Of a DNA stretch of 64,000 bases, positions 55,150 through 64,000 are shown one piece after another. This stretch comes from Dipetalonema caudispina. Lineage: Eukaryota > Nematoda > Chromadorea > Rhabditida > Onchocercidae. The position numbers and the translations under genes were made by a program. Numbering within the stretch: the stretch's first letter is position 1; every line of letters begins with the position of its first letter. The stretch lies in NCBI GenBank assembly GCA_013365325.1, contig JABVXV010000155.1, positions 62,001 through 126,000 of the forward strand, in the 5' to 3' direction. The notes below the pieces were generated by a model, which had not been told where the DNA came from, made no database searches, and saw nothing but the letters and a program-made list of their open reading frames with translations.

Positions 55150-58120
55150 CATTGTAAGAATGTTGACAAAGGTTTTTCTGTCACCCAGTTTTCGTCCATT
55201 AATCTTCGATCAAGAGCTTCATGTAGTTGACGCACTGCTTTCAAGCCAATACTAATCATTTCTTCTAAAACTGAACAAAGTGTAAGGTACAGAAGTTAAG
55301 AGTTACATTTACATACATTTTCTCGAAACTTTCCCCTCTTTCCGAAGATTGAGATTAAGATTAGATGTAGTTGAACTTGAAATTAGAGATGAATAAATTG
55401 CAAATATATTTTGAATCCTTCAGCCATAGAAAATCTCTTTAATTCTATGACAGGAATTTAAACAGAACTTAAGAGAATCAGCACATACAGAAATACATAA
55501 GCTATAATAACTTTCCATAAAGCTTCTCTATGTAGATAATACGTTAAAAAAAGAAAAAATATTCACCAAGTGAATCGATTTCAAGAGTACCACCACCACA
55601 TTGCCTCATAAATGTAATTACGCAACCATCCTGCTTCAGTGTAGATTGATTATTTTTCTGAAAAAAGTTCACTTAGTGTTCTCAAATCCTTCTTATTTGT
55701 GAATTCTTTACAGTTCTCTTCTTTCTGCATAAGCTTCAGGGAACTAGCTAGTATTGATAGGCCGGGCATTATCAAGTTCGTTGCAATTTTGTATTTAGGG
55801 ACATGGAACAAATCACTCAGAAGACCCGAACAAGACTTATAACTCTGATCAAAAAAAAAGTATTGAAATTAAGCGTACATTGTGGCTGGTGTCTGAAACA
55901 AATTGTGGAGCGGCAGCAATCCAAAGAGATGTGCGAGTGCATGCTTCTTCTGCCAATGAATTGTCAACAATTTTAGCACTTCCAAGTCTATTTACACTGA
56001 CGAACAAAGGAACTCTGTAACAAACAATAAAATTGTATAAATTAAGGTTTAACTGGAAACAATGTGATTACAAATGCTGTTTAGAATATAATGCTAATGG
56101 AATTACGCTTAAACAATGTTCTAGTGGGGGAGGGAGAGTCAAGTAAGGGATTAGAAATATGAAAGAGAGTGAAATAAAGTCATCCTATTTCTCTGAATCT
56201 GAACTCAGCTGAACTTAGAAAAGCTTGTAGTAAAGAGTAATAATGTATGAAAGAAATTTCTACTCATTTATGGAATTGTCGAGCATAACTTATTTAAACG
56301 AACTCCTGTATACTGACAATTTCATAACTTATCCTACTGAAATAGATGAGTTCGTTTTTATCCAAACTAATTTCGCAAAAATTAAAATCCGGTATATCTC
56401 AGGAACATATACCTCGATATATCTAATTTCCAAACGGTATTGTCGTCGGGTAAATCAACCGTGTACTTTCCCTCATCGGCTGGCCTGACTATAACTTCGC
56501 TAATTTCCGTATCTTTCAATGCTGCTTTAACCTAAAATTACTAATATATAATGAAAAAGTAGGCGAAATTAAAAACTTTTCAACTTCCCAGCTTATAGCC
56601 ACTAACCCTGTCAATATCTTGCTTGAAGTTTACAAAATTATTCTAAAAAAAAAGAAAGAACTCCACTAACCCCTAAACCTGCTGCATCGATTACATTACC
56701 GTCACATTGCAAAAGAACGATATCCACAAACAGTTTCCACGCATGCATCGGAGATAGAATCAACCTATGAAAAGAGATTAATGCTAGAAATATGAGGAAG
56801 AAATCTAGCATTTTACGGAATGAACAGCGTGAATTTTTATCCTAATACTTGTTCAAACCATCAGACTACATTTGACCAGCCATTATTTATCACTCATATT
56901 ATTGCTTATAATTACTTTTTCAAATCTGGAAGCACATAATTGTTGTCATAAGCAGCATCCAATGCTGCACTCAATTCATCCGCGAATTCTTCACCACCAC
57001 GACCTGAAATCATCATGGGTTTTACTACTCGTTCTAAAAAGATTGATCGCTGAAGACCACAGATCTTACATTTCACATTAAGACTGACATACTTCACTAG
57101 CTTTTCTTTAATTTCTTATTAGTACAAATGGAAATGGATTTCTTTTTTTCGAAATTTTGGGTTATAATAAATCATCTTAAAATGTAAGATATTGTAAAAA
57201 ATCTTCAAGCTAAACTCTTAGCATTAAAAGGAGCATTATTACCTAATGTTATTAACATAAACTGTCACTGTATTTTTATATAGCGATGGCTCGATATCGG
57301 ATAGTATCAAGAGTATATCTGCAGAACATCAGGAAGAATGATATATTCATGAGTAGAGGCCATATCGTTCACTTATTCAAGAATTCCGTATTCTGGCTCT
57401 ATCTGTATATATTTGCATCGTGCAGAAATAACGTTGCACCTCAGCTACCAATGACTTCAATGTTTAAAATTGATAATGAAAGGCGTACTTTCTTTACATA
57501 CCTGCAAAGAGTGGAGTGGCATTTGCTGAGCAATCAACAAAGAAATTTAGCCGATTCCGATAAACAGCGACACTTTCTACGTTGATTAGCTCGGCTTTGA
57601 CACCAATTAATAGATCAGTTGAACCTATTCGGACACGTGCTGAACCATTTGTCGTTGCCAAAACACCGGTTTGAACTATTACAGGACGGTAATCAAACGG
57701 GCTGCAATAAGGATTGAAAGAGTGACAGAGAAACATTAAGATAAAAGAAAAACTGCCGTTAATTGGACCATAATGAGCTTATTAAGTTTTTTCTTCGGGA
57801 GATAGGAGCGAGAACTCACCCAGAATTTTCCTCGAATTCTGTTAAGAGCTATAATATATCTCTTGTTCAATCGTTTCTAAGATGAAAGATACTTCTAGAA
57901 AAAGAAAAAAAAATACAAAGGTTACCCAGAATTTTACTAGAAAACCAAGTGAAAATAAAGTAATATGGTAATATATAACGGTAATATATAAAACCATAAT
58001 TTTGCCCAGAACAATTTGAAATCAATCGTAACATATTTACCTTCGTCCATCAGCTCGTAAACCTTCCTGCGCTCCATGTATTATGAATACCTTTTCGGCT
58101 TCACTTAACCGAACTTCCAT
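55149..58120 (-). CDS. exos-7: Exosome complex subunit EXOS-7 (EXOSC7/RRP42), complete, eight exons
   Basis: RNase PH-like subunit of the six-membered ring of the RNA exosome, acting in 3'-5' RNA processing and decay in nucleus and cytoplasm; eukaryotic ring subunits are structural and not catalytic (family knowledge). The start at 58120 gives MEVRLSEAEKVFIIHGAQEG, matching EXOSC7. Exons: 58120-58041, 57701-57502, 57003-56916, 56764-56671, 56531-56413, 56014-55879, 55657-55567 and 55270-55149. The lengths add to 930 bases with all phases consistent, giving 309 residues against 291 in human. Landmarks: GSARVRIGSTDLLIGVKAEL, FFVDCSANATPLFAGRGGEE, LFVDIVLLQCDGNVIDAAGLG-type core, IVDNSLAEEACTRTSL, and a helical tail ending LSTFLQ. 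Convergent with lpd-3 and about 1.5 kb downstream of the filament gene, too far for a typical nematode operon. Confidence 0.96.
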
Positions 58121-58241
58121 TTTCTAAAGTTGATTTCGAACTTACGGAAAATCCAAAAGCGAATGGTTCAATTGCTAAACATGTTTTACGTTCTGGTACC
58201 ATTAAAAAAACACGGTTTTACGATTGATAACGACGATTTCG

Positions 58242-58441
58242 TGGTACCATGGTACCATAGGGACTAATTTCTTTTTATGATACATAACAGACTGAGATTG
58301 AAACTAAGACTTCGCAAATGACCAGCTACCATGCAAGTATTATAACCTATCAACATACTAACATCGATCATATCTACCGGATACCACAACCTGATATCGT
58401 ACAGGAACCATATGGATACTATGCAAGTATACCATAACTTA
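58242..58441. repeat. 16-bp palindrome and spaced direct repeats
   Basis: TGGTACCATGGTACCA at 58242-58257 is a perfect palindrome. Further on, ATGCAAGTAT followed by a related ATAAC/CATAACTTAT tail occurs at 58331 and again at 58421. GGTACC/CCGG-type words recur across the stretch, which is visibly richer in G and C than the surroundings. It may be a decayed element. Confidence 0.4.
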
Positions 58442-58530
58442 TCCGGCATTTACTCGAAACCTTATCCGGAACCACGCTTTACTCCTCGGCCCTAATATAT
58501 TAACAAATGAATGCAATCATTAAATCCCAG

Positions 58531-58678
58531 GTCGAGACAGTTGTCTTAATTTCCGGGAAACTCCGGTTCTCTATGATCTTTTCGATCACGGTCTACCAGA
58601 TATCTCGGAGATCTTCTCCGGATATTTGTTTGAAGAATTTGTTTACAAGTTCAAAGGTCTGTTAAGATTGATTAACAG
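58531..58678 (+). CDS. Unidentified exon-like open frame
   Basis: The frame after a possible acceptor (AATCCCAG, ending 58530) reads RDSCLNFRETPVLYDLFDHG, then LPDISEIFSGYLFEEFVYKF and KGLLRLINR, and ends at a strong donor (AACAG then GTAAGC at 58679). The residue mix (alternating hydrophobic and charged) and the clean splice edges look like a genuine exon, but no partner exon was found on either side and no family is recognised. It is antisense to exos-7 and the filament gene. It could belong to an unrecognised small plus-strand gene or be a relic. Confidence 0.35.
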
Positions 58679-58763
58679 GTAAGCAAGGAGATATGAGTCA
58701 CCTGACACATAAATCATTAGCAAATTTACAGTTCCTTTTGTATTTTAGAAATCTTTTCCGTAA

Positions 58764-58840
58764 TAACTCTCTCCTCTCTCTTCTCTCTCCTTTCTTAGAA
58801 GGTAACTCTCTCCTCTCTCCTCTCTCTCCTTTCTCAAAGG
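58764..58840. repeat. CT-rich duplication, two copies of about 39 bp
   Basis: Copies start at 58764 and 58803 with TAACTCTCTCCTCTCTC and end with CTTAGAAGG or CTCAAAGG. The minus-strand frame through it (repeated KEREERGESY) is an artefact of the repeat. Confidence 0.75.
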
Positions 58841-59036
58841 TGTCCTCTTGACTTCTCCTCCTCTTTCTGCTACCTCTAATATTGAATAGGTAATTTGACT
58901 CTGTAGAAGATACATTATCTCCTTGAACATAGCAGTCATTTAGCTATATCTTCAGTTATTTAGTGAAGATGATAGAATAGTAGTATAATCTACCGAAGAT
59001 AATTAAGAGAAGGCTGAGTAAAATGAAGCTTTCTTC

Positions 59037-59085
59037 TAGCCTAGACTATTCTAGAGCAATATTAACTCTAGAATAGCCTAGGCTA
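59037..59085. repeat. 20-bp inverted repeat with 9-base loop
   Basis: The left arm TAGCCTAGACTATTCTAGAG (59037-59056) and right arm CTCTAGAATAGCCTAGGCTA (59066-59085) are complementary except at one position. Transcribed from the minus strand, that position becomes a G-U pair, so the minus-strand RNA stem would be fully paired. Confidence 0.85.
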
Positions 59086-59630
59086 TGGGAAATTTACTAA
59101 GTGAGGATATTTGAAATTTCTTGCACTAATTTCTTGTGCTTATATTATTAGACAATGAAACTATAACCTATTTTATTCTCTGCTATCATTATCAATTCAT
59201 ATTTGTGAGACTGATCTTATGAACTCGCTTTCTGATATCTAACAATATGGGCTTATTTTGAACTGAAGCAATAAGGTCAACATAGGATCACCAAAAAGTA
59301 ATTTGGAATACTTCACACAAGACATGAAATTAATTTCAAATAATGAATAGATTTATCTAAAGACGAAAATTTCGCAAATGAATAATTTATAGCTGAAAGA
59401 ATTGCATCAAATTATCACAAGTACATAATAGGAACAAAGAATTCATATTGCTTCAAATAATTTAAATCATCTTTTCTTAGCAAAACTTCTCAGAAATTGG
59501 AATTTCGAAAATTTTTTTAAATCTTATTATCTACATTCATTATAATTTAATGTTTTTCTCATGAATTATTGTTTGCATGAAACAAAAAGATAATGGAATT
59601 TAATCAATTAAATTTGAAAGTATATATTTG

Positions 59631-60331
59631 TTAGGCTTGGCTTGAACGTTGAATAAGCGTAGCGCGTTCTTCACCATCACGACTGTAGAGAATTGTATGA
59701 ACATTTGAACCATATCCAAATGATTCTTCTCCATCAAAAATGAGTTGATCAGGTGGTGATGAAATACCATGTCCACGTGCTACAATCTGTAATCAGAAAA
59801 GAAAAAATTTTGAAACTTTCAATTTTTTCTTTTCTTAAATATTTGATCGATTAATTGAAGATTTGATTTTTCTTCTTTTTTCTGATGCAAATCCTATTAG
59901 TATGTTATAAGTTAAAAGATTCAGCAAAAAAAAAAAAAAAAAAGAAAATAATCTTCCATTTTTTTTTTTTTTTTGCCGATTAGAGAATTTTTTGTCGAAA
60001 AATATAGCGGAAGAAGTTTAGTTAATTCTTAAATTAAACCTTAACACTTTTTCCAGGTTTAAGAATGAAATTCTGCGGGAATGTATATATAATTTCCTTC
60101 TTTCCATCAATTTTTCTCTTTAATTTCCATTCACCAATTAATTCTTCCTTAGCGCGATGCGTATTTTGTATTACAATAAAGGTACCATCAGCGGATATTT
60201 CCTGTAAATATTCAAAATTAGTGACATTTCCTTCTATTTTTTTTTTTTTTTTTTGCTATTTTTTTCTTTAGAAATTTCTGATTATTTTATTCCCCTTAGA
60301 AATTTCCATTATTTGATTAGTTTTTGAAGTA

Positions 60332-60370
<39 letters not shown>

Positions 60371-63259
60371 ATGGAAACATTTCCTTTGGCAGATCGTTGA
60401 AACGATGTGCGTGATGCGGTTTCACCTTTAGCAACTCTCATCGTTTCTGTAAGTTATGTTCAATTTCCGGATCCGTAAAATTAACAAAAATAAACTTATG
60501 ATAAATTTGAATTTACAAAGAAACTAATCAACTATTTGGAAATCGAAAAAAAAAAAAAATATAATCGATAACTAAAACAATTACTGTTTATAATGCCTTG
60601 CAATTAGAAATTTTTCTAAACATTTCTCAATTTATTACTGTATAAGTTCTTCCTCTCCCAATTTATTACTGTATAAGTTCTTCCTCTTTTTTTTCTTTTA
60701 TTTTCCAGAATATCTCTCGTTAGGTTGGAAAATTTTTTGTATTAATTAAAGAGCATGAAAATGTAAATAATTTTACTAACAAACAAACCAGTATCTTCTT
60801 GTTGAGTTAATTCATGAGTACGCACAACCTGCTCTACCAATTGACGCAATCCGGCACGATTCTCTTCACCTTCTAGCATTTTCCGGTAAATTGCTATTTC
60901 GGCATCTAATGTCTGCAAAAAAAAAATGATCGACCAAAATATGTTTGCAACTTTGATCCGATTAATACAAATATTATTTGTTACTTAATGATTAACTTTC
61001 TGTTTTAAAAAAAATTCTATTTTACAATAGAAATTATTAGATGGAAAAAATTTTACAAGAATATTTATTGCAGCTAAATTAAAAGAAACTAATGAGACAT
61101 TAAAAAGTTCGCTATGTAAGATGATTATTCGCTGATTGACCTGTTTAGTATCAAGAAGCATTTGAAGTTCAACCATCAAAGCTTGACATTCTTCGCGCAT
61201 CTTTCGAATTTGCGCATCACGATCATTTAACGCTGCTTCATATGAACGTTGATCATCTTCTAGCTGATAGTTTAGCTCTTGAATCTGTTTTTCGAGCAAA
61301 GAATTCTAAAATTAATTTTAGCTAACTATTTTGATTGTTTATATTTATGATTCGTCATTACATTTGACATTTATTTATAATATAATGCTAATATTTGTTA
61401 AATAAGAATTGTATTTTTTTTTCTTTTTGTTTTGTTGAATGATATAAAATCATTATGATAAATTTTGATATAATATTCATTAATAATTTTTTTTTTCTCC
61501 TTTAGTTATTACAATTAATGTTGTTTTTTTTAAATGGAATACTTACTCGTCCTTCTAAATCAGTCAATTTACCCCGAAGATCAGCAAGTTGTGTACGCAA
61601 TCTTTTCACTTCTTCCTTGGCATAACCATGTTCAATGTTTTGTCTTGCTGATTGGGTTTGAATTTCTTGAACTTTCAAACGATACCACGATTCCATATCC
61701 GTACGATTGACATTTGTTATCTGGCGATCATTTGCATAAATGTTTGAAGAATCAAAATTGGTAACAGTTTGTATGAAGAGTCAAAATGATAGCAATTCAA
61801 GACATGAATTATTGTTGGATGATCAAATTAAATGAAAGATTGTTGAGAAAAACCTGATCATATTCGGCACGAATATCACGAATTGCAGATGCTAATTCAT
61901 TCTTAAAGAATTCTCTATTCTCGGGTGTCGTATCACGAGCGGCAAGACTTTGTAGCTCACGTATCTCTTGTTCATGAACACGTCTGATAAAATCAATTTC
62001 CTCCAATAATGTTTGCACTTGATTTTGATGATCGATACGATTCAGTGTTTCTTGGTCAACATCCTTCAAGATTCTATTTAAGCTATTGTGAAATAAAACA
62101 AGGCATAATATTAATTCTATCATATCGAGTACTTCTTATAATCGAATTCAAATTCTCAAGTTACTATGATAACAAATTTGTACTCATTCAAGAGTAATGC
62201 AAATGATACATTACTTTAAATTTGCTAGATATTATGCATGGTATTTATATTTATTAATTACTGGTAGTTAGAAAGTGATAAAATCAAAATAAAACTGAAT
62301 CTTAATTTTCTAAACAATGATAATTCTTTTGACTAAACAAACATCGAACAATTATCGATTAATTATAAAAGAATTAAATTTTACAACAAATTATATCATA
62401 GAATATAGAAAAGGAAATTTTTTAAACAAACAGTTCGCGTTCTTTGCAATTCTCCCAACAATCGTTGATTATCCTTTTTGATACGCATTACTTCCTCTTC
62501 CATTTCTGTTATACGATGTCGCAATGCGTTAATTTCAGCTTCAATATGTGAAAGCTGTGACAACATATCGTCAATTTTCTTACGATCCAACCCACATGAT
62601 TGTAATGCTTCTTCATATCTACAACATTTTGATAAATTTGTAACATTCAAATGGAAGAATGTTCCGTTAACTGAATGAATGAGATTGAATTGTCGTTAAA
62701 TAAATTTTCTATCAATAATATTTCATATTATGGGTTATTAAAAGATTGAAATTGTTGTTTAAAGATTGAAAATTTTATTGGAAAATTAAAAAAATAAAAT
62801 TTATTGAAATAAAAAATTAGAGAAAATATAAATTGAATTGCTTTTATATATTCATGTTAATGTACTTTTTCCGATAGTTGGATAATTCATCTTGCATTTT
62901 ACGGATTTCCTTTTCCAAATCATCATGTTGTTTTACCGTCTCCTTAATCAATTTATGTGCATCCTGAAATTTATAGCATCATATTTAAGATAGTTAAACT
63001 TTAAAACTTTGAACAGAAAAAGTAGTAATTCGTCCTTCATCTATTATTAATTATTATATTTCTTTATAGAGCTAAATGATAACAAATTTTAAATTTAAAT
63101 GAAAAAAGGAAAAAAATTTATGAAAATAAGATAAGAAACATTTACCGAAATTTCTCCTTCATACATTTGTTTTATGTTGAATGTATCTTTTCCCCATTTT
63201 CCACGAAGAAGATCCAAATCTGCCGCTAATTTTCGATTTTGTGCTTCGAGAAAACGAAC
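59631..63259 (-). CDS. Cytoplasmic intermediate filament protein (IFA/IFB type), 3' ten exons; 5' end outside window
   Basis: Coiled-coil subunit of 10-nm filaments giving mechanical strength in epidermis or other tissues. Exons: 63259-63146 ([20 protein letters not shown], start of coil 1), 62963-62866, 62618-62432, 62063-61854 ([20 protein letters not shown]), 61720-61547, 61305-61141 ([20 protein letters not shown]), 60912-60789 ([16 protein letters not shown], the rod-end consensus), 60446-60367, 60201-60040 and 59786-59631. The exon lengths total 1,470 bases, or 489 residues, all in one frame. The tail has a lamin-type globular domain ([15 protein letters not shown] to [20 protein letters not shown]), and coil 1B appears to have the longer lamin-like form usual for protostome filaments. 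The head and first rod exon lie beyond 64000. Which nematode paralogue (ifb-1, ifa-1 and so on) is not decided. Confidence 0.93.
60333..60365. repeat. A33 homopolymer abutting a splice donor
   Basis: Thirty-three consecutive A on the plus strand. On the transcribed minus strand this is a T run beginning directly after the G of the GT donor of the filament exon ending at 60367. Confidence 0.9.
60628..60687. repeat. 29-bp exact direct duplication in a filament-gene intron
   Basis: CAATTTATTACTGTATAAGT and the following nine bases occur identically at 60628-60656 and 60659-60687. Confidence 0.85.
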
Positions 63260-64000
63260 CTTTAAATGATGTTTTCATTTAGGATTTCAAATTTTATTTG
63301 TATTTGATGAATTACACTAGAAGAACTGAAAAGTTGCCTGAATGAGAATTACAATTACAATTTTACTTATGCTTTCTCATACTTTGTCCTAGCGTATTCG
63401 AATTTCAAATTTTAAATTTAAATTTTTAAATTAGTATAATTTTCTATATCCCATCATTTTTTATTGCTAATTTATCATTTTCTTATTGGTTCACTTCAAA
63501 CTATCCATGTTGTAGTTAATTTAAAAGTAATTTAAGTATATCAACTATACAAATGTTATAGTACAATGACTATTGCTATTTATATGTTGTTCTCATTAAT
63601 TAAATTCAATTGTGTTAGTGCAGAAATATATGTTTATCGTACGTCAAATGACAGCTTTAATTTAAATTATTTATTTTTTTGTTTTAAAAACGAAACACAA
63701 CATGCAAAATGATTATTCCGTGATCCTTATCGTTAACTCACGTGACATTTATTACGTATAATATTCACGTATAATCTTGTTAATTATAATAATGAACAGA
63801 TGGAATTTAAGATTAACAGATTTGATTGTTATAGCTATTATCAGCTAAAATTATTTGACTGTTGTAAAAATTAAGCCAAAAGATTGAATGATTGATTGAT
63901 TAGCATCATCTGTAGTCACTGTAGGCAAATCATTTATATGATCAATTTTATCTAGCAAATCAATAAGTGTTAGATTCTGATAAATATTTAACTGAATTCT
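63260..64000. other. Intron of the filament gene, no exon seen
   Basis: No coiled-coil coding sequence or other gene was found here. The missing head and the first rod exon of the filament gene must be further to the right, so this is read as part of a large intron. Confidence 0.55.

Larger units (their letters stand above)
58121..59630. other. Intergenic interval between exos-7 and the filament gene
   Basis: It should hold the exos-7 promoter and the 3' end of the filament transcript. It contains a palindrome and direct repeats (58242-58441), an unexplained exon-like frame (58531-58678), a CT-rich duplication (58764-58840) and a near-perfect hairpin (59037-59085). Bases 59090-59630 are plain AT-rich sequence with nothing recognised. 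Confidence 0.6.

Noticed and set aside
57286..57585. 99-codon plus-strand frame starting MARYRIVSRV
   Set aside because: It crosses an exos-7 intron and the antisense of exon 2; no splice signals or similarity support it.

Overview
This window is nuclear DNA from a nematode, most likely a clade III (filarial-type) species. It is strongly AT-rich and full of A/T homopolymers. The genes are split into many short exons by small and medium introns ending in a T-rich stretch plus CAG. The proteins recognised are a protostome cytoplasmic intermediate filament with a lamin-type tail, an LPD-3/BLTP1 lipid-transfer protein, exosome subunit EXOS-7 and the repair nuclease XPG. The species call is inferred from composition and protein content. 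All products were recognised by eye from translated exons; no search was run.

Layout. Bases 1-8619 hold no gene I can support, only simple and tandem repeats. From 16179 down to 8620 on the minus strand lies the XPG/ERCC5 (Rad2-family) endonuclease, with its key catalytic acidic residues kept. A 1.4-kb divergent interval carries AACGTT-type inverted repeats and a probable 5' exon of the next gene. From about 17595 (possibly from 16751) to 54495 on the plus strand one very large gene fills more than half the window: the orthologue of C. elegans lpd-3, vertebrate BLTP1/KIAA1109 and Drosophila tweek. It runs from an N-terminal membrane anchor to a conserved C-terminal segment through roughly fifty exons. 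Its introns contain a perfect 22-bp hairpin, a 197-bp foldback element and a TTA microsatellite.

After a short convergent gap comes exos-7 (58120 to 55149, minus), a complete eight-exon exosome subunit whose only visible polyadenylation signal overlaps its stop codon. A 1.5-kb gap follows with a near-perfect hairpin, CT-rich repeats and an unexplained exon-like open frame. From 63259 down to 59631 (minus) are ten exons of an intermediate filament gene; its head and the start of its rod lie beyond the right edge.

The four genes are housekeeping or structural (DNA repair, lipid transport, RNA decay, cytoskeleton) and do not form an evident pathway or operon. No tRNA, rRNA, CRISPR array, bacterial insert or intact transposase was recognised. 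The points most worth checking are the non-coding hairpins and foldback, the two orphan exon-like frames, the weakened PCNA-binding motif in XPG, and the splice donor followed directly by a long T run in the filament gene.
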